NCBI GenBank assembly: GCA_020631405.1 | Contig: JAHDHH010000006.1 | Span: forward strand, 1 to 64,000 | DNA: 64,000 nt | Reading direction: 5' to 3' | From: Saprospiraceae bacterium | GTDB lineage: Bacteria > Bacteroidota > Bacteroidia > Chitinophagales > Saprospiraceae | Shown: in pieces, positions 15,469-26,100 of the stretch | How the letters are laid out: the number at the start of each line of letters is the position of its first letter | Numbering within the stretch: position 1 is the first letter of the stretch | Notes under the pieces: generated by a model | The model's database searches: none | The model's input: only the letters and a program-made list of their open reading frames with translations | What the model was told of the DNA's origin: nothing | Translations under genes and position numbers: made by a program

Positions 15469-18246
15469 CTATTCAATAATAATTTTTTCGATCATTTGAT
15501 TTCCGGTGTTATCAACCACTTTCAAAAGATACATTCCAACTGTTAAATCATGTGTTTGTATACTAGTCTTGCCACTTGCTGAACTACCATTTAAGACCAA
15601 TTCGCCAGCAAGATTAATCATTTGATAAGTCAATTGTTTACTACCGTCTTGCTCGATAAATAATTGAGCGCTTGCTGGATTAGGATAAATATCGATCATA
15701 GTTTCACCTAAGTTGTGAGTACTAGAAACTAAATCAGCACCATCACAATCTTCATCGATACCGTTGTTTGCAATTTCTTCAGCATCAGGGTTTATATCTG
15801 GATTAGAATCATCGCAATCTTCAGCGTTTTCTACAGTTCCTGCCGGTTGAACGCAATCAGAAACTGGATTATTTGCATCTCCATATCCATCCATGTCAGC
15901 ATCAACATAATACTCTACCACTTCAAGTCCGTCATCTACTTGACCGTCACAGTTATTATCTAAACCGTCGCAAAGTTCTTCTGCTCCTGGATTAATATCT
16001 GCATTTGAATCATCACAATCTTCATCAGAATTAAAGCCATCTCCATCATCATCTATAACTAGCACCTCTCCATCGCAATTTTCATCGATGTCGTTGTTTG
16101 GAATTTCAGTTGCACCTGGATTGATATCTGCATTAGAATCATCACAATCTTCATCAGAATTAAAACCATCTCCATCATCGTCGATTTGCAATGCCTCACC
16201 GTCACAATCCTCATCGATGTCATTGTTTGGTACTTCTGGCGCTGCTGGATTAATGGTTGCATCTGAGTCGTCGCAATCTTCATCAGAATTAAATCCATCA
16301 CCATCTTCATCTATAATTAATGCTTCTCCATCACAATCTTCATCAATGTCGTTATTCGGAATTTCTTCAGCACCTGGATAGATATCAGGATCCGAGTCAT
16401 TACAATCTTCATCAGAGGCAAAACCATCTCCATCGTTATCTACAATACCTAATTCTCCATCGCAATTTTCATCAACTTCATTATTAGGTATTTCTGTTTC
16501 TCCTGGATTAATATTTGGATCATTATCGTCGCAATCTTCATCAGAGTTATATCCATCACCATCTTCATCTATAACTAATGCTTCACCATCACAATCTTCA
16601 TCTACATCATTATTTGGAATTTCAGTAGCATCACTATTCACCTCTGCATTATTGTCATCACAATCTTCATCGGAGTTAAAACCATCACCATCTTCATCGA
16701 TTACTAAAGCTTCCCCATCACAATCTTCATCTACATCATTATTAGGAATCTCCATGGCTGCTGAATTAATATCTGGGTTTGTATCATCACAATCATCTGC
16801 AAGCATAAATCCATCACCATCTAGATCATCATCTGGGGTAGCTTCATCACAATCATCATCTATACCATTGTAAGGAGTTTCGTCATTGCCAGGGTACACA
16901 TCAGCATTATCATCGTCGCAATCTTCTGCAGCGATTACACCATCACCATCTAAATCCAGCGTTGAAGGATCTGGAGTTCTTCTAAACTCCATCTCAGTAG
17001 CCACACCAAAATTTGATGGCTCAATGATAGGCTTTAGTAATACACCTTCATCACTTATAAAAGCCACTCCTGGAGTAATCTCAACTCCCTGAGGAATACC
17101 TCCCATTCCATCACCGTAGGAATCATATAACTCCAAGGTGTAACAACTATTTTCAGTAGGATTTCCAGGCAGCTCAACTAAAAATTCATGAGCTCTTAGT
17201 GCATCAACTCCACCACCACCATAAGGATCTTCATTACCAGCTTGAAACGGACCAAATGTAAAGATCTCAGTCCCATCTTCATCAACTAGTCTACCAGTTG
17301 TTTCTCCAGGGTAATAATCAGTAACAACAGTGATATTTACCACATTAGTACTAACAATCGGGATAAACATTTGGACATTGGCAGAAAGTAACGCCTCTTC
17401 AGGTAATTCAACTCCATTAACTATATCTGTGGCAACTAGAATTGCTGATGTTTCTGCAATCGGCAAGTCATAAGTTTCTATGTTTTCAAAAGTAAAAACG
17501 GGTAAGTTTCCTATATACTCCCATGGATCTTGTGATTCAAAAATGGTAAATGAACTTCCATCAAATGATTCAAAAAGATCTACTGTAAATGATGCAGTAT
17601 TTATCGTGTTTCGACCTGTATTTAATATTCTTCCAGTAAATGGAAGATCCTGGTCTTCACAAGCGGCGGCTGGTGGTGTTTCTCCTAATAAAATGACATC
17701 TTCCTCATAGTTCGCAACTCCAAGAATCCGATCCCACCAAAGCTGAGAAAATAAATAGCCTCGAGTATCAGCAGTATACATACCCATCACTTGTCGGTCA
17801 GGACGCACAACCATAATCGAAGGGTATGAAGTTACTCCAAAATAGGGTCCCCAAGCCGCGTTATCTATCATGGTGTAGGGAACTCCAACTCTCCAATCTC
17901 CTATAGTGTTACTCCCAGTTCCTTGGATATCTGCCAATGTTGTGGATTCATCAACTTCAGCCGATATAATTCTAATTTGATCAGTTGCATCTGGTCCATA
18001 TTGTTCGTAGAGAATTTCTAATAAACCACTTTGTTGGATAGACCAACAAGGTCCGCACCAGGTTGTATAAACGTCAACAATTACGGTTTTCTCATCATCC
18101 AACATGGCAAATAAATCTACGTTTGATCCATCATTGATATCTGTTCCAGTTATATTTTGTGTTAAGACAGTACCATGAGGTATTTGAGCTAATGCCTGAA
18201 ACGAAATAAAAATTAAAACTAATGTTTTGAGTAAGGTTGGTCTCAT
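15469..18246 (-). CDS. Secreted thioredoxin-fold protein with MopE repeats and T9SS sorting domain
   Basis: 925 residues from ATG 18246, chosen because MRPTLLKTLVLIFISFQALAQ is a clean signal peptide; an upstream ATG adds only an AT-rich 14-residue extension. Residues ~25-185 form a thioredoxin-like domain with the redox motif TTWCGPCW (Cys64, Cys67) and the cis-Pro context TSYPSIMVV. Residues ~190-430 are a beta-rich region of unknown type. Residues ~430-840 hold about nine MopE units (D-x-D-G-D-G-F-N-S-D-E-D-C-D-D). The last ~75 residues are a T9SS type A domain (DIYPNPAS to MIEKIIIE). An exported disulfide-active domain joined to metal-binding repeats suggests extracellular thiol or metal chemistry, but substrate and role are unknown. 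One MopE unit near residue 785 is interrupted by a Cys-containing insert (YYVDADMDGYGD...DCVQPAG). Confidence 0.85.
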   Translation of the reverse strand: MRPTLLKTLVLIFISFQALAQIPHGTVLTQNITGTDINDGSNVDLFAMLDDEKTVIVDVYTTWCGPCWSIQQSGLLEILYEQYGPDATDQIRIISAEVDESTTLADIQGTGSNTIGDWRVGVPYTMIDNAAWGPYFGVTSYPSIMVVRPDRQVMGMYTADTRGYLFSQLWWDRILGVANYEEDVILLGETPPAAACEDQDLPFTGRILNTGRNTINTASFTVDLFESFDGSSFTIFESQDPWEYIGNLPVFTFENIETYDLPIAETSAILVATDIVNGVELPEEALLSANVQMFIPIVSTNVVNITVVTDYYPGETTGRLVDEDGTEIFTFGPFQAGNEDPYGGGGVDALRAHEFLVELPGNPTENSCYTLELYDSYGDGMGGIPQGVEITPGVAFISDEGVLLKPIIEPSNFGVATEMEFRRTPDPSTLDLDGDGVIAAEDCDDDNADVYPGNDETPYNGIDDDCDEATPDDDLDGDGFMLADDCDDTNPDINSAAMEIPNNDVDEDCDGEALVIDEDGDGFNSDEDCDDNNAEVNSDATEIPNNDVDEDCDGEALVIDEDGDGYNSDEDCDDNDPNINPGETEIPNNEVDENCDGELGIVDNDGDGFASDEDCNDSDPDIYPGAEEIPNNDIDEDCDGEALIIDEDGDGFNSDEDCDDSDATINPAAPEVPNNDIDEDCDGEALQIDDDGDGFNSDEDCDDSNADINPGATEIPNNDIDENCDGEVLVIDDDGDGFNSDEDCDDSNADINPGAEELCDGLDNNCDGQVDDGLEVVEYYVDADMDGYGDANNPVSDCVQPAGTVENAEDCDDSNPDINPDAEEIANNGIDEDCDGADLVSSTHNLGETMIDIYPNPASAQLFIEQDGSKQLTYQMINLAGELVLNGSSASGKTSIQTHDLTVGMYLLKVVDNTGNQMIEKIIIE
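15730..16970 (-). repeat. Tandem array of about nine MopE units
   Basis: Most units are 43 residues (129 bp) long. They are more diverged from one another than those at 1270-2699, and the two arrays share the same consensus, implying an older array or independent expansion from a common unit. The eighth unit lacks the usual EIPNND block and has ELCDGLDNNCDG. Confidence 0.8.
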
Positions 18247-18535
18247 GAAATATTTTTTTGTGTAAATCAATAAAAGCAAAAGATACAATTATTTTGTTCA
18301 TTTATTTAAACCAGCTTAATTAAGATTTTCACCCTTATTATATGTATTAGAATGATGATTCTTATATCACTTATTATCAAGTATTTATAATCAATTATAT
18401 TTCTGCATTTTTTAAATTATTTTGCCTCGATTTAAAAAGAGAAAGAGAGAAACCTGAATGGACAGTCGTTTTTGATAAACTAATTTGTTGTCAAAATCTT
18501 AAAGTTTTTGATTCATAGAATAATTGGATTAGAAT

Positions 18536-19567
18536 TTGGTTTATTATTACATCATAAAACAAACTCAATTTTTGAGAAAACATATATTTCATACCATCCT
18601 TTTCTTTTCTTGTGTGCTATCACTAAAAGGTCAAACAACATTGATCAAAAATCTGACACCTGGATATAATCAAGATAGTAGCTTTTATGATGTAGCTAAA
18701 ATCAATGATAATGAGTTCTGGATTGGTGGAGAGTTCGGTATACTTTATAAAACAGATACACTAGGAAATTTAGAATCTATTCTAAAAGATAAGATCGAAG
18801 CAAGTATATTAAAAATACAACATTTCGAAAATCAAGTATTTATTGCAACTGATAAAAGCCAGATCATAAGATACGATATATTGAGCGGTCATTTATTAGT
18901 TAAGAGTTTTAAGCAACTTGAGAATAAGTGTATCTATGATTTGATTGTAAGGCAAGATGGATCCCTTATGATTTGCGGTGGAAGAACGGCAATTTCAAAA
19001 TCTAAGTTCAAAGTTCCGAGAGGGTTTATTGCGACCTTAGACAGAGGGCTTGATAATTTTGAATTTTCTTGGACCTGTTATCGAAAATTTGTTTGGTCAT
19101 TATTAGAATTAGCGAATGGAGATGTTATTGCTTCATGTTATGATGGCTTAACGAGTACGATTATACTAAGTGACACGCCAAAAGCTTGGAAGAAAAAAGA
19201 GCGTATTTTTGGTTTAGTGCACGAACTATATAAAGTAGATAATGAAGTTTGGTACTCTGGCACGCAGACGTTTAATGTTACTAAAAATGGCGTTTACGGT
19301 AAAGTGTTTGATAACAAAGGTCCTCTACATATTTTTAAGGAAGGGTCTGTTTGGGCACTGACGATAATAAACGGCACTCTAATAGGAGTTACACAAACAG
19401 GTGAAATTTTTGAAGTAAACGAAAGAACGGGACTCCCAGAACTTTCCTTATTTAAGTCGGATCAATCCATTTATGATTGTGAACAAATTGGAAAAAATAA
19501 AATGATTATAGTCGGTCATGGAAAAAGCGCCTACCTGGTAGATACAACCAGAATGGACCAAATCTAG
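18536..19567 (+). CDS. Secreted beta-propeller-like protein, function unknown
   Basis: 343 residues from TTG 18536. A second TTG at 18572 would give MRKHIFHTILFFSCVLSLKGQ, a better signal peptide, and may be the true start; no ATG precedes the hydrophobic segment. The mature part has repeating short strand blocks (EFWIGGEFGILYKTD, QVFIATDKSQIIRYD, SLMICGGRTAIS, DVIASCYDGLTSTI, EVWYSGTQTFNV, TLIGVTQTGEIFEV, KMIIVGHGKSAYLVD), spaced as in a six- or seven-bladed beta-propeller. There is no T9SS domain, so it probably stays in the periplasm or reaches the surface another way. It stands alone between a divergent gene and the giant-gene locus. Confidence 0.6.
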   Translation: MVYYYIIKQTQFLRKHIFHTILFFSCVLSLKGQTTLIKNLTPGYNQDSSFYDVAKINDNEFWIGGEFGILYKTDTLGNLESILKDKIEASILKIQHFENQVFIATDKSQIIRYDILSGHLLVKSFKQLENKCIYDLIVRQDGSLMICGGRTAISKSKFKVPRGFIATLDRGLDNFEFSWTCYRKFVWSLLELANGDVIASCYDGLTSTIILSDTPKAWKKKERIFGLVHELYKVDNEVWYSGTQTFNVTKNGVYGKVFDNKGPLHIFKEGSVWALTIINGTLIGVTQTGEIFEVNERTGLPELSLFKSDQSIYDCEQIGKNKMIIVGHGKSAYLVDTTRMDQI

Positions 19568-19958
19568 GTGTTAACTTTAAATCTTGTAAACCGGGCAACC
19601 ATTATAAATGTACAACTGAAGGAAAGCTTGTCCCGTGCTGCTATTTTTTTCCATGATAAAAAACAAGCTCAAAAAATCTAGACTCTGCAACTAAACTGTT
19701 CCACAAGTTTTTGGATATTAGAAGTACTAGACTCATTTACCATTGAAATTAAAGTTTGGGAGAATGGAGTTTTAAGATTTCTGTAAACTTAATAGCGAAA
19801 GAGCATAAACCGTTTTCTTTATTAAAAACTACTTCAGCAAGTGACTACTCTAGTGTGCTTCTCATAGCCAGCCAATTAGTGAAAAAGATTTCTTTGGTTA
19901 TTTCTAAACTTAATAGTACTTTATTTAACTGAATAAAAAGGAGTGTGAAAAAAGTATT

Positions 19959-19986
19959 AACATATTATAAAAATATGTAATATGTT
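19959..19986. promoter_or_regulatory. 28-bp inverted repeat, putative operator (site 1)
   Basis: AACATATTA - N10 - TAATATGTT, perfect 9-bp arms, 123 bp before the start codon. The same geometry occurs at 36155, 48781 and 57704, and in degraded form at 27135. It lies directly upstream of the -7-like box TATATTGC. Probably the binding site of a dimeric regulator; the regulator itself is unknown. Confidence 0.65.
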
Positions 19987-20065
19987 TTTGTATATTGCAT
20001 CCTAATTCTAACTTCATCCTTGATTGATGCAGTAATTGGAATTGATATTATCCCAAATCAGTAGT

Positions 20066-20078
20066 CTTTAACTCTAAG
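20066..20078 (+). promoter_or_regulatory. Leader hairpin (weak form)
   Basis: T-T-T-A / T-A-A-G around a four-base loop ACTC, in the context CAGTAGTC. It corresponds in position and flanks to the stronger hairpins at 36239 and 48988. One stem pair differs on both sides (C-G there, T-A here), keeping the pairing. Confidence 0.4.
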
Positions 20079-20108
20079 TATTTATTTGATTAAAAACTAT
20101 TGTTTATC

Positions 20109-23100
20109 ATGATTTTTCAGACTCAGAACTCAAAATCGTTTGTTAGCTGCTTATTTTTTGCTATCATTTTTCTTTTCTTATGTGTTCCAATTACATTAAA
20201 AGCACATCTATTTAGTGCTAATGAAAATCTGGATCCTTTTATAGATTATGCTTCAGTTATAAAGAAGTATAAAGAAGATTTAAGATTCGTACAAAATGAA
20301 GGCCAGTACGGTGATCATTATAAGTATGTCTTGGAAAACAATATGCTTAATCTAGGATTTGATGATCAGCAAATAATGCACTGGGTTATAGATCAGGAAA
20401 AGGAACAAGGTTTTGCTTGGTCAATGCAATTTAATAATTCAAATCCCTTGGTTTTTAGAGGTGTTGATAAACAAGATAACATTAATCATATTTATAATGA
20501 CGACAACTACATTACTGAAAAATCCTACAAAGAAATTTGGTCTCAGAATGTATATGATGGAATTGATTTGAGATACTACAGCAGAGGAAATGGTTTAGTG
20601 GAGTTTGACTTTTTAGTTAACCCCAAAGTTGACCCTAATCAAATATCTTACAGCTTAGATGGAGTTGATGATATTAGTGTAGATCCAGATGGTCGTTTAA
20701 AAATGGAAACTTCATTAGGTGATTTATATGGAGGTAAGCCCTATGTTTATCAAGTAATAGACGGAAAGGAGATAGAAATAAATTCTAAATACATTGTTAA
20801 TAATCAATCAGTTAGCTTTGATTTAGGAGAGTATGATACCGATTATGTATTAGTCATTGATCCGATTTCCTTAGACTGGAGTACCTTTTTGGCTGGAACA
20901 GCAGCGGGAGCACCAGTTGATATTGAGGTGACAGCAGATGGTGTTTATGTAACAGGAGTGACTTATAGTAATGACTTTCCTACTACACCAGGTGTATTTC
21001 AACCTGCTTTTGGTGGTGGAGATACAGATGCATATTTAGCTAAGTTCGATCACGATGGAAATTTAATATGGTCGACATTATTTGGAGGAAGTGGACATGA
21101 AAGTGTACAAGATTTGGCAGTAGTTGCAGGTAATGTAGTAATTGTTGGAGTTACAGAAGAGTCACTCGATTTACCCGTTAGTGCAGGAGCTTATCAGCCA
21201 ACTGTAGGATCAGATGAATTAGATGGTTTTGTTGCAAGTTTTGATGACTCAGGTCAACAAAATTGGGCTACCTATATTGGGGGTGATGGATTTGAAAGTG
21301 ATTTATTGGTTGAAATTGAAGGCTCTAGCGTAATAGTTGGTGGGAGCACCTATTCAACTGATTTAGGCACAGTTAACCCAATCCAATCTACCTTGGGGGG
21401 GATGAATGATAACTTTTTAGGAAGTTTAGACTTGGCAACAGGAAACATGAACTGGTTAACTTATCTAGGAGGAACAAATCAAGAGGCTGAAATAGCAGAT
21501 ATTGATATAGATGGTACAAATATTTACGTTGCAGGTTCTACAACATTTTCATCTGATTTTCCAGTTAGTTCGGGAGCTCATCAAACAACCTTAAATGGTG
21601 GGTCTGATGGATATCTATTGAATATGGATTTGGGTGGAACATTAAATTGGGCTACATATATTGGAGGTGATGGTGATGAGAGTATTAATGACTTAGATGT
21701 AGATGGTGGTCAAATTGTTATTGGTGGGAATACCGGTTCAATAAATGGTTTGGCAAGTGCAGGTGCTTATGATCCTACAATTGGAGGTTTTGCTGATGGA
21801 TTTATCGCATCTTTTCAAACAACAGGAACATTAAATTACGCAACATACATTGGTTCAGATAGTGATAATGTAAAAAGAGAATTGGTCTCACAGGTCGAAA
21901 TAGATAATGGTGAAGTGTATTTCTTAGTGGATACTGGAGAAGACTTTCCTGTGACGGCAGGTGCCATCCTTACAAATAATTTAAGTGGACAGGGAGTCGT
22001 GCTTGGAAAATTAGATGCAACAGGAAATTTAGCTTGGGCTACTTATTATGGAGATGAATCAAAAGGATCTGCATATGCTATTGATCTAGAAGTAGAAGGT
22101 GGAATCGCCTATGTTTATATTCAAACAGACGGTACTGGCGGCCTAATTATGACACCAGATGCGGTCCAAGAAGATGTGGGTGGCGGTTCTACAACTGGAT
22201 TAGGAGTATTCTCAGATGATGGTAACTTGATTTATTCTACTTATTGGGGAGGTTGCAGTAAATATCCAGATACAGGTCAGGACTTGGAGGTTTATAACGG
22301 TGATATTTACCTGATTATGACTGGAAACTTTGAATCACCAGTAACTACAGATGCATATCAGATTAGTGGTCCAGAAGAACAAGGTTCAGTAATTACAAAA
22401 TTTACACCTTCCCCAGATTTTACGGATAACATTATTAATAGCCCAATAACTCAGACCACTTGTCAGTTTGGATTGGCTGAGATTATTGATGCAACAAAAG
22501 TATTTATTCCTGAAGATGATTTACCTGTGATTAAATGTGGTGGAACGTTTTACAATCATCCACCAATCGAGGCAGAATATCAATGGCAAAAAGCGGATTC
22601 ACCAACAGGCCCTTGGACTAGTTTACCTTATGGTCTAACTGAAGATTTTCTTCCTTCTGTAGGAGGATTGGATGCATATTATAGAAGATTAGCAGTTGAT
22701 GCAGCAACAGGAATTGTAATATCGGAATCAAATGTTGTGGATGTATTAGTCAATTCTTTTGTAGCACCAGATGTTGATGCGGGTGGAGCATTCTATACTT
22801 GTCCAAATGTTGCTGTAACCTTAGGAGGGGCACCATCTGGAGATGGAGACGCACCACCATTCACTTATGCATGGGATATGGCAACTTCTTTAGATAATGA
22901 AACATTGGCAAATCCTGTGGCAACAGTACCAGTCTCAACAATATTTACTTTGACGGTAACTGATGCAAATGCTTGTTCTCAGATTGATCAAGCGGTAGTT
23001 AATGTCGTACAAGCTGATGCAGGACCAGATCAAGGAGCTTGTGAGGGTGTTCCAGTGAGAATAGGAACAGCTGCCATTCCAGGTTTGGCAGGAGCATCAT

Positions 23101-26100
23101 ATACATGGACACCTTCGGCTGGACTGGACGTTGATAATATCGCAATGCCATTAGCCAGCCCTGCAGCAGCCACAACATATACTTTAACTTTAGAGATACC
23201 TACTCAAACAGGTGTTTGTTCGACTACGGATGATGTTTTGATTACTCCTGTCGCGCATCCAGGTGCTGATTTTGCAGGACCAGACCAAACTATTTGTTAT
23301 GGAACAACTACAACTATAGGGGTAGGACCAGCAGGATATAATTATACATGGGCTCCAGGTAATTACTTAGTTGATAATGATTTAGCAACAGTAACTTTTG
23401 ATCCAGGAACATCGATGCCCAACCCTAATCCAATTACTTATTTTGTAACTGCAGAAAGTAATGGTTGCTACTTTTATGATGATGTAGAACTGACAGTATT
23501 AAGAGCAGAAGCAGGTGTTGATGGATGTGGACCGCGAACAGTTGGTGGTTTTAACCAACCAAACATTGCTCCAACATATACTTGGACAAATGTAACAAGT
23601 GGCCCTGGAGATTTTATTGGCACTACAGATATTCCATTTACAACAGTTAGCTCATCAGGAACAGGATCTACAACTTATCAGATCGATGTTTCGAAAAATG
23701 GCACTACATGTACCGATCAGGTTATAGTTCCACCTTGTGGCTGTGTAGTAGGAATAGGAATTACAGAACCCATTGGATGTCCTGTTCTTTTTCCAGGGAA
23801 CACACTAACAATGGTAGCATCTGCCGGCGGTTTGTCTGGAGGACCATATGATTACAGTTGGACACCTACTACAGGATTAAGTGATCCTAATTCCAATGTA
23901 ACTCAGGTTACTGTAACAGATCATATTACATATACAGTAAACGTAAACAGTCCAATTGATGGGTCATTTATTTGTTCAGGTTCAATCGAGGTAAATAACC
24001 CAGCTTGGTCATTACCTACATTTACAGCTAATGATCCCACTATTTGTCCTGGTGAATCAGTTGCAATTGGTGCACCGGCAGTAACAGGATACACCTACGA
24101 ATGGATAGGACCAGACTTAGAAGATTTTACATCTAATCCCACGGTTACACCAGACATTAGTGACGGCGAAATAAAGTATTATGTAACAGTCACAGATACT
24201 GGATCTGGATGTTTTACAAGAGATACAGCAACCGTTACAGTTCAAGGAGTCATTGCAGATGCAGGACCTGATTGGGAAGTTTGTGACAATGCCATTGTAA
24301 AACTTGGTTCACCTGATCCTAGTAATGGCGTATACACCTACTTATGGGCGCCAATTGCACCATGGCAAAATGGTACAGATGAAACATCTGCACAGCCAGA
24401 AGTATTAATGAGTACATCACTGGAATTTCAACTGACAGTTACCAATCCAGTTACAGGCTGCTTCGAATTAGATACAGCAATGGTAAATGTAATGACAAAT
24501 CCTACAATTGAGGATTCTCCAGATGTTGTTTATTGCCCAGGAACGGATCCAATTCAAATTGGACCAGTTCCTATTCCTGATGTAATTTATACTTGGATGC
24601 CAGCAACTGGGCTGAGTTGCACAGATTGTGCACAACCTTTAGCTTCGCCATCAGCAACAGAAACATATACAGTCTTTGCAACCTTCCCAGGATGTGGAGT
24701 TCAAGCAATGGATAATGTTACGGTAACAATTCCTGATCATAGTTTTGATTTAATGGGACCTGTAGTTTTTTGTCCAGCGGATGGTCCGGTAACTATTGGA
24801 GACAATGCTCCAGCCTCAGCTACTGCTTATGCATGGTCACCTGGATCAGGGTTGAGTTGTACTAATTGTGCAAATCCAACAGCAACAATAACTGCAGAAA
24901 CAACTTATACTTTAGAAGCAACATTTTCAGATGGTTGTAAAGAGTCAGCAATGATAACGGTAATGCCGTCTTCAGATCCTAATGCGGGAGGAGACAAAAC
25001 CATCTGCGTGGGTGCAAGTACAGCTATAGGGTCTGCTTCTAACTCAGGAAATATATCGTGGTCACCTGGAACAGGCTTATCATGTACAGATTGTCCATCT
25101 CCGATTTTTGAACCAACAACAGGAGGTTCTGTAACTTTTACTATTTCAATGGAATCAGGAGGATGTACAAATACAGACGAAGTAACGGTAAATGTAGATG
25201 AATTTGTACCACCAACGATAGCACCGCAGGCTGTTTGTCAAGGAGGTTGTACTGTTTTAGAAGTTCCTCTAGTAGCCGGCAACTCTTACGTTTGGTACAA
25301 TGATGACGGATTTGATGCTGAAGGAAATAGTGTCTTAGTGTGTCCGACTAGCACGACAACATATAATTTGTTAATTCAAGATGCAAGCACGGGATGTTTC
25401 GGTACTACTTCAGGTGTTGTAACCGTTGCTGATGTACCTGCGCCAGAAGGAGTTATTGAAGATCAAGATTTCTGTGTAGGTGATGGAGCCATGCTTCTGC
25501 CCTTAGAAGTATTACCAGCCGGAGGAGATTATGTATACGTCTGGGGACCAACCACCTATTTATCAAATCCATATATCCAGCAACCTGAAGTATTTCCGGT
25601 GAATTCGATTTCCTATTACGTTACGATAACAGATAATGCGAATGGATGTTCTAGTGTTGCAGATGTAAATGTAAATGTAGTTCCTTGTAATGATGCTTGC
25701 TCTTTAAATGCAAATGCGGAAAGTAATGGACCTCTTTGTGAAGGAGAGGAATTACAATTGACTTCAGGGATTAGTGGTGGGGTAGACCCAGTGACTATAA
25801 TGTGGTCAGGTCCGAATGGATATTCATCAATGGATGCAGATCCCATTATTATGATGACAACAACTGTGATGTCAGGTGACTATACTTTGACCGTAATGGA
25901 TGGGGATGATTGTATGGTAGTAAGTACCGTTACCGTTGAGATTGGAGCTAATCCAAGTTTGGTCATTGATGAAGTTAGCTGTTCTGTAGATATGTTAACT
26001 TATAATGTAAGCTTTTCTAGTGATGGAGTAATTACAAGTTCTTCAGGAAACATAGAAGATGGATTAATTACAGGGATAGATATTATGTCCAATGTCACTA

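Larger units (their letters stand above)
19568..20108. other. Intergenic region and leader of the first giant gene
   Basis: The first ~390 bp show no coding potential or repeat that I can recognise. The right third holds the 28-bp inverted repeat (19959-19986), a TATATTGC -7-like box (19991-19998) and a small leader hairpin (20066-20078). The leader segment beginning CCCAAATCAGTAGTC closely resembles that of the gene at 49099. Confidence 0.6.

Noticed and set aside
16059-16873. Open frames on both strands inside the second MopE array
   Set aside because: Same cause: shadows of a repetitive Asp-rich coding sequence. No protein-like content.
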